43,275 nt of DNA, taken from contig CAZEQK010000026.1 in NCBI GenBank assembly GCA_964514395.1, positions 1 to 43,275 of the forward strand, in the 5' to 3' direction. The notes under the pieces were generated by a model. The model was given only the letters and a program-made list of their open reading frames with translations. It was not told the origin of the DNA and ran no database searches. The stretch is from CAZEQK01 sp964514395 (GTDB lineage Bacteria > Bacillota > Bacilli > Tepidibacillales > Tepidibacillaceae). Shown in pieces: positions 1 through 7,322 of the stretch. The translations under genes and the position numbers were made by a program. The stretch's first letter is position 1. Each line of letters begins with the position of its first letter.

Positions 1-85
1 AATGAGTGAGAATTTGGTTGAAAGAGCTTTACTAGCAGGAGCAACTGATAATATACCCGTGGTTTTAAAAAAGATAATCAACTAA
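1..85 (+). CDS. 3' end of PP2C-type Ser/Thr phosphatase, with element-supplied C-terminus
   Basis: An open frame enters from the left edge and ends at the TAA at 83-85. Its last residues (NLVERALLAGATDNIPVVL) fit the C-terminal PP2C motif, in which a helix is followed by G-x-x-DNI-x-V and the Asp binds metal. Such enzymes (PrpC/Stp or SpoIIE type) remove phosphate from Ser/Thr of proteins; which subtype this is cannot be told from so short a piece. The codons after DNI differ from the displaced native tail at 14556-14645, because the mobile element begins inside this motif. The hybrid ends in PVVLKKIIN instead of the longer native tail, so the metal-binding Asp is kept and the enzyme may still work. 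The PP2C call rests on the short motif being seen twice. Confidence 0.6.
   Translation, partial: MSENLVERALLAGATDNIPVVLKKIIN
47..60. other. attL core
   Basis: GATAATATA at 47-55, then CCGT at 57-60, matches the right end at 14559-14572 with one mismatch between the two blocks. Chromosome (PP2C gene) lies to the left and element DNA to the right. The match falls exactly on the codons for the conserved Asp-Asn-Ile of the phosphatase, as expected for integration into a conserved coding motif. Confidence 0.75.
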
Positions 86-140
86 AATTACCTTACGTTT
101 AGCGGGTTTTTAAATTTTAAAATGTTTGGATAAAACCAAA

Positions 141-159
141 TACCGACAATCTTACCGAC
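141..159. repeat. TACCGAC direct repeats, probable integrase arm sites (left)
   Basis: TACCGAC occurs at 141-147 and 153-159, start to start 12 bp, between attL and the integrase gene. The same heptamer occurs twice near the right end (14401-14407 and 14425-14431). Paired short direct repeats flanking the core at about 90-160 bp are typical of arm-type binding sites for the N-terminal domain of lambda/Tn916-class integrases. Confidence 0.5.
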
Positions 160-242
160 TTAGATATACTTTTTATATAAAGGCAACGGATTTTTATTTC
201 CTAATCACCTTCTTGCAATTATAATATTTTTTGTGGATAGAC

Positions 243-1400
243 TTACTTTATAAACTTTGCAGATAAATTGTCCATTATTTCGGCTGATTCTTTGTTGGCT
301 TTTTTAAACGAATGTGCATATATATTTAGTGTAGTATTAGCTTTACTATGTCCTAATGTTGTTGAAACCGATTTTACATCCATTCCTTGATTGATTAAGT
401 ATGTAGCAGCAGTATGTCTTAAACCATGAAATGGTAAAGGTGGAAGATTATTTTTTTTCAGAAATTTGTTAAACCATTTGCTAGGCGCATAAGTATACAT
501 TGGTTCCCCATTCCATTTAATAAATAATTTATTACTACTTTTCCATTTGCTACCTAATCTTATTTGTTGCTTTTTCTTATCTAAAATTTGCTCTTTTATT
601 ATATCCATGACAATTTTAGGCATAGCGACAATACGGTTAGAGGATTCATTTTTAGGCTCTTTTTCAAAAACACCAATTGTAGGTAAATATTGACTTGCCT
701 TGGTAATTGATATTTCATTTTTATCAAAATTAATATCGTTTTCATTCAATCCTAAAATTTCGCCCAATCTTAGACCACAAAAAAGAGCAATATAGACTAT
801 AGCTTTATATTTTAATTCTGCAGTTTTTAAAGCTTGTAATAGATTATTTATTTGAGATTCATCATAAAATTTTGATTCTTTTTTCTTGATCATTGGTATC
901 TCTACAAGGTTACAAGGGTTTTCTTTAATTAATTTCTTTTTTTGAGCTGATTGTAGTATTGATGTTATAAGCTGGTGATAATGTTTAATAGTATTTTCGG
1001 AAAGAGTCCCGCCGTCTTTTCTAAGTCCTGGAGTACGAAGCTTGTTATAAAATGTTTCAATCATTAAAGGATCAATTTTATCTAATGTTTTATTTCCAAA
1101 TTCAACATAAATATAATTTTTTAATAAGTTTTCATATTCATAAATCGTTTTTGGTTCTAATCTAATTTTTTTATTAACAAGCCAGTATTTTTCAGTATAA
1201 TCTTTAAAAGTATATTTACTAGATTCTATATAGTCCCCTTTCTCGATTTCTCCTTCTAAACTTTTAGCCAATTTTTTAGCTTGCTTCTCTGTTTTGGCCG
1301 TGATTGTCTTATAAATCCTCTTACGCTTGCCTTCTTCGTCATAGCCTGCACTAATAGTCACTTGCCATTTGTCACCCTTAACATGTTTAACACTAGCCAT
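243..1400 (-). CDS. int: tyrosine recombinase (phage integrase)
   Basis: This 385-residue site-specific recombinase should integrate and excise the element. An N-terminal arm-binding domain (about 1-60) of the AP2/Tn916-Int type precedes a SAM-like core-binding domain (about 65-165) and the catalytic domain. Catalytic residues are visible: Arg211 in the CGLRLGE motif, His325-x-x-Arg328 in HGLRH, His351 in LGH and the nucleophile Tyr361. The length is typical of Gram-positive phage and ICE integrases. A good ribosome binding site (AAGGAGTG) precedes the ATG at 1400. The gene is next to attL and is transcribed toward it, the usual layout. All catalytic residues are intact, so the element may still be excisable. 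Confidence 0.95.
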   Translation of the reverse strand: MASVKHVKGDKWQVTISAGYDEEGKRKRIYKTITAKTEKQAKKLAKSLEGEIEKGDYIESSKYTFKDYTEKYWLVNKKIRLEPKTIYEYENLLKNYIYVEFGNKTLDKIDPLMIETFYNKLRTPGLRKDGGTLSENTIKHYHQLITSILQSAQKKKLIKENPCNLVEIPMIKKKESKFYDESQINNLLQALKTAELKYKAIVYIALFCGLRLGEILGLNENDINFDKNEISITKASQYLPTIGVFEKEPKNESSNRIVAMPKIVMDIIKEQILDKKKQQIRLGSKWKSSNKLFIKWNGEPMYTYAPSKWFNKFLKKNNLPPLPFHGLRHTAATYLINQGMDVKSVSTTLGHSKANTTLNIYAHSFKKANKESAEIMDNLSAKFIK

Positions 1401-1494
1401 ATAATCACTCCTTTATAATTTATACTATGATTTTAACATAATATCTCAAATAACGCAAATAAAATAAATAATGTTAATAAAGCGAATAAACTAA

Positions 1495-1523
1495 TTGACG
1501 TATATGAGGTAATGTGTTATTAT
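1495..1523 (+). promoter_or_regulatory. rightward early promoter
   Basis: TTGACG (1495-1500) and TATTAT (1518-1523) are separated by 17 bp and fit a vegetative sigma-A promoter. It lies in the divergent space between int and the first rightward gene. Just upstream, related blocks containing CGCAAATAAA (from about 1454) and GCGAATAAA (from about 1482) could be operator repeats; that role is inferred. Confidence 0.55.
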
Positions 1524-1547
1524 TATTTTGACAAGGAGGTGATAAGT

Positions 1548-1826
1548 TTGGATAAACTTTTATCAACAACTGATTTTAGTAAACTATGTGGCGTATCAAA
1601 TGATACAGTTATTAGAGAAATAAAAAATGGTAAAATCAAAGCTTTTCGAGTAGGTAATAGGTATAAAATTCCTGAATCTGAACTTTTAAAATTTAAAAAA
1701 GTAGTAAAAACAGATATAAACTCTACGAAAGAAAAGGTTGAAATAGCATTTAAAAAAGCTGGAATTAATGCAAGTGCAGATCAAACAGCTAAATTCATTA
1801 ATACCTTAATAGGTGATATTATTTAA
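1548..1826 (+). CDS. MerR/excisionase-family HTH DNA-binding protein
   Basis: A 92-residue protein if the TTG at 1548 is used. That start has a very strong AAGGAGGTGATAAG site in front, so I prefer it to the upstream in-frame ATG at 1512. Residues about 4-50 form a winged HTH of the excisionase/MerR type: STTDFSKLCGVSNDTVIREI, then a wing ending in the usual GNRYKIPESEL. The C-terminal 40 residues are charged and helical. It lies directly opposite int and is the first gene of the rightward transcript. It is therefore a candidate recombination directionality factor or early regulator. No lambda cI-type repressor was found, so it could also serve as the main regulator; this is inference. Confidence 0.75.
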   Translation: MDKLLSTTDFSKLCGVSNDTVIREIKNGKIKAFRVGNRYKIPESELLKFKKVVKTDINSTKEKVEIAFKKAGINASADQTAKFINTLIGDII

Positions 1827-1893
1827 CAAAAGACCTTAGAGATACCATTAACGTGGACACGTCATATGGCACTCAGGCAAGAAAGGAGAAAAT

Positions 1894-2058
1894 ATGTCAA
1901 AAAAATTGAGAGGAAAAAAACGTAAAGAAGAAGACTCTAAAACCTTTAGATTTAAAGACAAAACCTCTGAAAACGCGAGTCGCTTATCAGCTGCAGGTAC
2001 ATGAAAGGATGGAAAATGGATTAGTGCAACAAATAGTGAAGAATGCATTAAACTATAA
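1894..2058 (+). pseudogene. small basic ORF interrupted by an in-frame TGA
   Basis: An excellent ribosome binding site (AAAGGAG) precedes the ATG at 1894. The frame runs 36 codons to TGA at 2002-2004, then continues open for 17 more codons to TAA at 2056-2058. The part after the stop (KDGKWISATNSEECIKL) looks protein-like, and a Trp codon in place of the TGA would give a 54-residue product. A second overlapping frame from about 1922 to 2065 is also open, so an indel in the seven-A run at 1914-1920 is another reading. I do not recognise the family. It may be an intact 36-residue peptide or a broken gene. Confidence 0.4.
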
Positions 2059-2083
2059 AATTAAATAAATTAGTGCTTCTCGT

Positions 2084-2120
2084 AAGCCGTAAATGAGCTA
2101 AAACTCGTTAACGGCTTTTT
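2084..2120 (+). terminator. intrinsic terminator
   Basis: AAGCCGT (2084-2090) pairs with ACGGCTT (2111-2117), followed by a T-run. It ends the first short transcript before the replication module. Confidence 0.75.
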
Positions 2121-2153
2121 GTGTACCCAAAATTAATAAAAGAGGTGAAAAAG

Positions 2154-2339
2154 ATGTCACGTATTGTTGATAGTAAAGAGTTAATTCAAATTTATCCAAA
2201 TATGTTTAACCATAATAATTTAATTGAACTGAGAAAAACAAATAGTATACCTTTCTTTTGTATACCAAACAAAAGACGATACTTCTACAATTTAGACTCT
2301 ATCGAACAATGGATATGCGAATTAGAAAAAAGTAACTAG
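2154..2339 (+). CDS. small AlpA/excisionase-like HTH protein
   Basis: A 61-residue protein starting at the ATG at 2154, after AGAGGTGAAAAAG. The longer frame from 2121 would begin inside the terminator and is not used. It has the compact MerR/AlpA layout: an N-terminal helix pair (VDSKELIQIYPNMF), then a short wing and a C-terminal amphipathic helix containing DSIEQWICELEK. AlpA-like proteins activate integration or excision genes in phages and satellites. It lies 11 bp upstream of the replication initiator gene. The assignment rests on size, layout and context, since the HTH match is weaker than that of the 1548 gene. Confidence 0.55.
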   Translation: MSRIVDSKELIQIYPNMFNHNNLIELRKTNSIPFFCIPNKRRYFYNLDSIEQWICELEKSN

Positions 2340-2350
2340 AAGGTGAATAT

Positions 2351-3085
2351 ATGGCAAGTCCACAGAAAGAAAATGGATACACTCCTATAGCTAATGAGAT
2401 ATTAGAGCAAATTGTCAAATTAAAACTCAATGGCACACAATTTCGTATTATTATGATTATTTGGCGATACACATATGGTTTTAGTCGTAAAGAGAGTAAT
2501 ATGTCACTTACTTTTATTGCAAAGGCTCTAAGTATCCAAAAAAAACAAGTATATAGAGAAATAAACAAACTTATTGATAGCAAAATAGTTACCATTAAAA
2601 AAGAAGCGAGTTTTAACAGCACAAGACATATTGCTTTTAATAAAGACTATCAAGTGTATCAATTAGGGAACAGTCCCCTAAATAGACCACTGTCTACTAA
2701 AGAGACCACTGAACAGTCCCCTAATCAGACCACTGAACAGTCCCCTAATCAGACCACCAAGAAAACAAAAAACAAAAAACAATTAGGTGAAAAAAAAATC
2801 TCACCGCATAAAATTGTAATTGACTATTTCCATAATAAACATTTTAACACGTTAGGTATTGATTATTTAATGGATGGAGGAAAAGATGGGAAGTTGATGC
2901 AAACACTATTAAAAACATATGATGTGGAATTTTTGAAAAGTTTGATAGATTGGTATTTTGATACAGAGGATGACTTTATCAACAAAGCAGGGAGATCTAT
3001 TGGAGGACTAAAAATATCCATATCAAAATTTATTGCGTCTCAACAAATTAAAAACGATTATACAGAAACGAGGGTTGTTAGATGA
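2351..3085 (+). CDS. phage replication initiator, RepO-like
   Basis: A 244-residue protein with an N-terminal winged-helix domain (about 8-90) of the phage replication protein O type: GYTPIANEILEQI, RIIMIIWRYTYGFSRKE, then the recognition region ending KKQVYREINKLI. A Thr/Gln/Pro-rich linker (about 110-140) carries the repeated octamer TTEQSPNQ. The C-terminal domain (about 150-244) resembles the helical part that recruits the replicative helicase. It should bind the origin and load the helicase encoded next. An AGAAGGTG site precedes the ATG, and the end overlaps the next start by 4 bp (ATGA). The DNA encoding the linker forms iterons, as in lambda O. Confidence 0.8.
   Translation: MASPQKENGYTPIANEILEQIVKLKLNGTQFRIIMIIWRYTYGFSRKESNMSLTFIAKALSIQKKQVYREINKLIDSKIVTIKKEASFNSTRHIAFNKDYQVYQLGNSPLNRPLSTKETTEQSPNQTTEQSPNQTTKKTKNKKQLGEKKISPHKIVIDYFHNKHFNTLGIDYLMDGGKDGKLMQTLLKTYDVEFLKSLIDWYFDTEDDFINKAGRSIGGLKISISKFIASQQIKNDYTETRVVR
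2668..2752 (+). repeat. iterons inside the initiator gene (candidate replication origin)
   Basis: GAACAGTCCCCTA occurs three times, at 2668-2680, 2711-2723 and 2735-2747. The last two belong to a perfect 24-bp tandem duplication (2705-2728 and 2729-2752). The A-rich tract that follows (2756-2800) would suit strand opening. Lambdoid phages place the origin iterons within the O gene in the same way. Confidence 0.55.
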
Positions 3086-4857
3086 CAAAAAAAGAACCAA
3101 CCTTACGACATAAGGCGGCTATAGCTTACGCAAAACTTGGATATGCAATTATCCCACTTCACTCAATTATAAACCAAAGTTGTACTTGTAGCAAGGGAAA
3201 TAAATGTGGGAGCCCTGGTAAACATCCAAGGACTATAAATGGAATAAAAGAAGCTAGTAGAGATTTAAACCAAATAAATAAATGGTGGACAATGTGGCCT
3301 AATGCCAATATTGGTTTAGCAACAGGAGCAATAAATAATATTATTGTGCTTGATTTTGATGGACAACCAGGTGAAATAGCCTCGGAAACATTAGAAGATA
3401 GCCTTGGCAAGTTACCAGATACAGTTTTACAGCTTACAGGTGGAGGAGGAAAACATTTAATATTTAAGCATCCTAATTTTAAAATCGAAAATAAAGTTAA
3501 AATAATTGATGGTTTTGATGTTCGAGGCGATGGAGGTTACATTGTAGTAGCACCATCAAATCATATATCAGATCGCGACTACCAATGGGAGCAATCAAGT
3601 AAGCTTGGTATTATGCCTATTGCACAGATACCAAAAAATTGGCTTGATTATATCGCGATTCAGCCTAAAGAGGTATCAAATCGACAAATAACAGATGCAA
3701 TTATCCCCGTTGGTGCTCGCAATGATACTTTATATCGAGCAGCCTGTTCCATGCGTGAAAAGGGCTATTCTGATACCGTGATTGACGTTGCAATACATGA
3801 AATGAACATCAGCCAATGTTATAGCCCATTAGATGAATCAGAGATTAATACAATAATTAAAAGTGCATGTACCTACGAATTAGGCAAACTTAATATCATA
3901 CAATCCGAATTTGAAAATGAAGATGATAAATATCTTAATCGAGCTATAAATTTAGCCAAAGTGACTGAATATAACCCTACTAATGCGGAAATTATTAAGT
4001 CTGGGATACCTTCTCTCGACCGAGAATTAGGGGGCTATGAAATGGGGCTTATAACCGTTTGGACAGGTATAAACGGAGCTGGTAAGAGCACCGTATTAGC
4101 TCAAACATTACTAGAATCAGTTGAGCAAGGTTATAATGTTTTCGCCTTTTCTGGCGAGCTACAAGCACATAAATTTAAGTACTGGATTGATCTCCAAGCT
4201 GCAGGTGGAAGCCATTTAACGAAGAAAATAAGCCAACGGACGAATAAATCATATTACGAAATTAACCAAACTGCAAAAAAGCCGATTCGTGATTGGTACG
4301 ATGAAAAACTTTGGTTATATGATAATAAATCTGGAATGTCTTTTGAAGAAATTTTAAAAACAATGAAAGTTAATTACCGTAAACGGAATTGCCGAATATT
4401 CTTAATCGACAACTTAATGAGATTGGATTTAAAAGGTTTAAATCGAGATCAATATGAGGCACAAAGTCAATTTATCAATGAAATATCTAACTTTGCTCAA
4501 GTCAATAATGTTCATATCCATGTAGTTGCACATCCAAGAAAAATTATGGGAACAATTATCACAAAAATGGATGTGAGTGGAGCAGGCGATTTAACTAATC
4601 GTGCAGATAATGTTATAGCAGTTCATCGTATTACAGGCGGATTTAAAAAAGAATTTGAAAAAGAAAATAAAAAAATGAATCCATCAGATAAAGAATACAT
4701 TCTTACCGCGTCAAATGCAGTTGAAATATTTAAAAGTCGAGATTATGGAGTAGTAAATGCTTTAATACCTTTAATTTATCATGAGGACAGTAAAAGACTA
4801 GTTGATAAAGCAAATCCTATTCTAAAAAATAAAAAATATGGATGGGAGGTGAAATAA
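3082..4857 (+). CDS. bifunctional primase-polymerase / DnaB-type helicase
   Basis: A 591-residue fusion for element replication. The N-terminal archaeo-eukaryotic primase-polymerase domain (about 10-200) has a Cys-rich insert (CTCSKGNKCGSPGKHPR), the catalytic DFD at 91-93, GGGGKH near 119-124, and GDGGYIVVAPS. A linker/PriCT-like helical segment follows (about 205-275). The C-terminal RecA-fold helicase domain (about 300-540) has Walker A GINGAGKST at about 329-337, a Walker B-like strand RIFLIDN, and a VVAHPRK strand typical of DnaB/gp4 helicases. It makes primers and unwinds DNA at the fork. It overlaps the RepO-like gene by 4 bp. Such prim-pol/helicase proteins are common in phages, satellites and plasmids. 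Confidence 0.88.
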   Translation: MTKKEPTLRHKAAIAYAKLGYAIIPLHSIINQSCTCSKGNKCGSPGKHPRTINGIKEASRDLNQINKWWTMWPNANIGLATGAINNIIVLDFDGQPGEIASETLEDSLGKLPDTVLQLTGGGGKHLIFKHPNFKIENKVKIIDGFDVRGDGGYIVVAPSNHISDRDYQWEQSSKLGIMPIAQIPKNWLDYIAIQPKEVSNRQITDAIIPVGARNDTLYRAACSMREKGYSDTVIDVAIHEMNISQCYSPLDESEINTIIKSACTYELGKLNIIQSEFENEDDKYLNRAINLAKVTEYNPTNAEIIKSGIPSLDRELGGYEMGLITVWTGINGAGKSTVLAQTLLESVEQGYNVFAFSGELQAHKFKYWIDLQAAGGSHLTKKISQRTNKSYYEINQTAKKPIRDWYDEKLWLYDNKSGMSFEEILKTMKVNYRKRNCRIFLIDNLMRLDLKGLNRDQYEAQSQFINEISNFAQVNNVHIHVVAHPRKIMGTIITKMDVSGAGDLTNRADNVIAVHRITGGFKKEFEKENKKMNPSDKEYILTASNAVEIFKSRDYGVVNALIPLIYHEDSKRLVDKANPILKNKKYGWEVK

Positions 4858-4859
4858 TA

Positions 4860-4988
4860 ATGGACCGTTGGAGCATTTATCAAGCATTTAAAAGCAATAC
4901 TATTTCCGCATTAAGTACTACACAAATTGAACAAATGGATAGTAATGAGTTAAAAGAGGGAATAATCGAATGGATTTTATCAAAGTAA
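4860..4988 (+). CDS. small hypothetical protein (42 aa)
   Basis: A 42-residue frame that begins 2 bp after the helicase stop. A GGGAGGTGA site within the end of the helicase gene precedes the ATG at 4860. It is acidic and mainly helical (Gln, Glu, Ile), with no motif I recognise. Position and ribosome binding site support translation as part of the replication operon. Confidence 0.5.
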   Translation: MDRWSIYQAFKSNTISALSTTQIEQMDSNELKEGIIEWILSK

Positions 4989-5003
4989 AAGGGTGATTAA
5001 ATT

Positions 5004-5279
5004 ATGTCAAACCGTAATTATGTAACAATTACATTTAAAGTACCAAAAAGTTTGCAAAGTATTTTAATAGATGCAATAAAGAATAAAATAATAAATTTTA
5101 CTAAACAGATTTCAAAAAAAAATTTTATTTTAAGTTATATTTTAGAAAAAAAATCTCACTCAATAGAATTAACTTTTGATTATAAAAATGGAGTGGAGAA
5201 AGAAATTAAAAAAGAGATATATGCTCATAACGAAAGGAGAGAAAAATATGGCCCAAAAAAAATTAAGTTGTCAGATTAA
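5004..5279 (+). CDS. hypothetical phage protein (91 aa)
   Basis: A 91-residue, very basic protein (many Lys and Asn) with a GGGTGATTAAATT leader before the ATG at 5004. It begins with a short strand-like segment (NYVTITFKVPKSL) and is otherwise probably mixed alpha/beta. The 3' end overlaps the start of the prohead protease by 32 bp in another frame. I do not recognise the family. Its place between replication and morphogenesis genes suggests a nucleic-acid-binding or regulatory role, which is only a guess. Confidence 0.5.
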   Translation: MSNRNYVTITFKVPKSLQSILIDAIKNKIINFTKQISKKNFILSYILEKKSHSIELTFDYKNGVEKEIKKEIYAHNERREKYGPKKIKLSD

Positions 5280-6147
5280 ACAAGCATCAGGAGATAGAAG
5301 ATTAAAATTTATCGCAAGTACAAGTACATCAGATCGGGATAATGACGAAATAATGGTTAGTGGGTGGCAATTAGATAACTATTTAAAGAATCCTGTTATC
5401 CTGCTAAACCATAAATATGATTCATTACCCATCGCACGCGCTGTAAATATCTATAAAGATATTTATAACGATAAGTTACAAGTTATTATGGAATTTCCAA
5501 TGGAAGGAGTTTATGAGTTAGCAGATACCGTTTATAATCTAGCAAGTGCTTCTCCACCATTTATCAATGCGGTTTCTGTTGGATTCCAGGGATTAGAATA
5601 TGAACGTAAACCAGAAGGTGGCCGTATTTATACTAAGCAAGAATTATTAGAAATATCTATTGTGGGTGTCCCAGCAAATCCGCAGGCTTTACAAACAGCT
5701 ATGGCAAAAGGACTCATTACAGAAAAACAAGTAAAGTTATTTCAAGATAATTATGAATTTGATTTAGATGCTATAGAATGGCCAAGGCCAGATTCTTATG
5801 ATACACGAAATTTAGTTATTGATGAAAAAGGTATAAGACAAACTTCTACTGATGGGCAGCGAATTGTGAGATTTAAAGCAGACGAAACTTGGAATATAGA
5901 AGGATTACAAATAAAAACATCAGAGATTAATAAATTAATAAATGAATCTATTGATAAAGCATTAAATAGCCATCGTGAAATTCATGATAGTTCAATAGAT
6001 TATGATCAAGTTAAAGAAAAAGAAATTGTCATTGATTTAGGAGGAATGAAAAGTGTTTTGAGAGGACGTGAAGCTTCTGAATATATGAAATATCAAGAGG
6101 AAAGAAAAATAAAAGAACAAGAAACATTAAAACGATTAGGATGGTGA
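5248..6147 (+). CDS. HK97-type prohead maturation protease
   Basis: A 299-residue serine protease of peptidase family U35/S78. Visible hallmarks are LKNPVILLNH with catalytic His55, PIARAV, catalytic Ser110 in AVSVGF, and ELLEISIVGVPANPQAL at 132-148. In tailed phages this enzyme cleaves the scaffold or delta domain of the capsid protein during head maturation. I chose the ATG at 5248, which has GAAAGGAGAG in front; the frame is open from 5176 but without a good site. The family core ends near residue 155, and about 140 further residues are charged and helical, as in proteases fused to scaffolds. No capsid gene is nearby, and the protease lies upstream of terS rather than next to a portal gene, which is unusual. 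Confidence 0.85.
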   Translation: MAQKKLSCQIKQASGDRRLKFIASTSTSDRDNDEIMVSGWQLDNYLKNPVILLNHKYDSLPIARAVNIYKDIYNDKLQVIMEFPMEGVYELADTVYNLASASPPFINAVSVGFQGLEYERKPEGGRIYTKQELLEISIVGVPANPQALQTAMAKGLITEKQVKLFQDNYEFDLDAIEWPRPDSYDTRNLVIDEKGIRQTSTDGQRIVRFKADETWNIEGLQIKTSEINKLINESIDKALNSHREIHDSSIDYDQVKEKEIVIDLGGMKSVLRGREASEYMKYQEERKIKEQETLKRLGW

Positions 6148-6152
6148 AAAAA

Positions 6153-6758
6153 ATGTTTGAAAAAAAAGGATTAATTAAACAAGCTGAAATTCGCTTAAAA
6201 GAATTTGAAAAAGAAAATGCACAAGTACCTAAACATAACCTTGTAGGTAGTGCAAGATGGCAAAATTTAAACAATGAAATTACATTACAAAAAAATGAAT
6301 TAATAAAATATGAAAATCATTTAAAGCATTTACAAACAGAATATAAGGATGATATGAAAATTCAGATTGAAAAATTCAAGAATAAAATAAAAGGTTTTGA
6401 ATTTAAAATCAATAATGAATTATCCTTTTTTGTAAATAAAGTCAAAGGCTATACTTTTGAAATAGAGGAAATAGAAAATGATATTGTATCAATTGAAGAT
6501 CAAACCAAAAAAACATTATTAGAATTTGATAAACTCCAAAAAGAAGCAGAAAAACATAATATCATTTTACAAGAGTATCCAAAGATTAAAAAATTGATTA
6601 CAGGACATGAGGCAGAAATAACTGAAAATAATAGACGAATAAAAGTTATTAAAGATAGTTATAAAGAAGGATTACTTGATACAGCTTTCCATATTGAAGA
6701 AATAAGTGGCAAAAAAATAAATATCAAAAATGAATTACAAGAAGCTGAATTGTTATAA
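6153..6758 (+). CDS. coiled-coil protein, possible scaffold or capsid-size factor
   Basis: About 201 residues, almost entirely helical, rich in Lys, Glu and Asn with heptad patterns over about 20-190 (for example LKHLQTEYKDDMKIQIEKFK). There is no Cys, no membrane segment and no enzymatic motif. I use the ATG at 6153 because AGGATGGTG stands in front of it; the alternative ATG at 6141 has no site and overlaps the protease end. Directly after a prohead protease, a coiled-coil protein of this size would suit a scaffold or a satellite capsid-morphogenesis protein. That role is inferred from place and shape only. Confidence 0.55.
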   Translation: MFEKKGLIKQAEIRLKEFEKENAQVPKHNLVGSARWQNLNNEITLQKNELIKYENHLKHLQTEYKDDMKIQIEKFKNKIKGFEFKINNELSFFVNKVKGYTFEIEEIENDIVSIEDQTKKTLLEFDKLQKEAEKHNIILQEYPKIKKLITGHEAEITENNRRIKVIKDSYKEGLLDTAFHIEEISGKKINIKNELQEAELL

Positions 6759-6781
6759 AAAAATAATTGGAGGTAATCAAA

Positions 6782-7048
6782 ATGGTAGGAGTAGTAATGT
6801 GGTATCACGTTCGCAGAGGTTTTGGCAAAATATTTTTAGAAGATGGAAAAGAAGCTTTCGTCCATGCTTCAAATTTAGTTGGACAAGAAGGATATGCCTT
6901 ATTATTTTCAGGTGAGAAAGTATCATGTGATATAAAGGAAGATAATCAAGGGCTTGCTTGTTTCAATGTTCAATTAATTAGCGAACGTAGAACAAATTTT
7001 CGAGAAAATGCAAGTTTTAGAGAAAATACAATACAGAAAGGAGAATAA
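6782..7048 (+). CDS. phage-borne cold-shock-domain protein
   Basis: An 88-residue protein with a CspA-like OB fold. RNP1 is represented by RRGFGKIFLEDG and RNP2 by EAFVHASNL, followed by a glycine turn and GEKVSCDIKED, then LACFNVQLI. Such proteins bind single-stranded RNA or DNA and melt secondary structure. RNP1 has Lys where CspB has Phe (GFGK versus GFGF), so affinity may differ. A 20-residue basic tail follows (RRTNFRENASFREN). The start is the ATG at 6782 after TTGGAGGT; a TTG at 6767 lies within that site. It sits between morphogenesis genes, an unusual place for a cold-shock protein. Confidence 0.75.
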   Translation: MVGVVMWYHVRRGFGKIFLEDGKEAFVHASNLVGQEGYALLFSGEKVSCDIKEDNQGLACFNVQLISERRTNFRENASFRENTIQKGE

Positions 7049-7050
7049 AC

Positions 7051-7320
7051 ATGCTTAAAATAGCAGTTAAGCATCTTATTGCTATTAATGCTGTTACAGC
7101 AAACGAATGGTATCCAGATATACAACAAGAGATTAAAAAGCTGAAAAGCATGGATACAGCCGAATTAAGCAAGCGATTAAAAACACTAAAAAATGTTTTG
7201 TATCTTGTTACATCATTTCCGAGATTAGCAGAACCTAAGGCGGAAAATATTGAATTGAAAGAACATATCAAAAAATATTATCCAAATGGAATAAAAGAAC
7301 ATTTTGAAAGGAGTAATTAA
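7051..7320 (+). CDS. hypothetical phage protein (89 aa)
   Basis: An 89-residue mainly helical protein starting at the ATG at 7051, with AAAGGAG in front and 2 bp after the cold-shock gene. It is Lys-rich with a central helical pair (KSMDTAELSKRLKTLKNVLYLV). No motif is recognised. Tight spacing to both neighbours (2 bp upstream, 2 bp before terS) shows that it belongs to the same transcript. Confidence 0.6.
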   Translation: MLKIAVKHLIAINAVTANEWYPDIQQEIKKLKSMDTAELSKRLKTLKNVLYLVTSFPRLAEPKAENIELKEHIKKYYPNGIKEHFERSN

Positions 7321-7322
7321 AA

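Noticed and set aside
2299..2622. 107-codon frame on the minus strand
   Set aside because: It lies wholly opposite the RepO-like gene, has no ribosome binding site and encodes only low-complexity hydrophobic residues.
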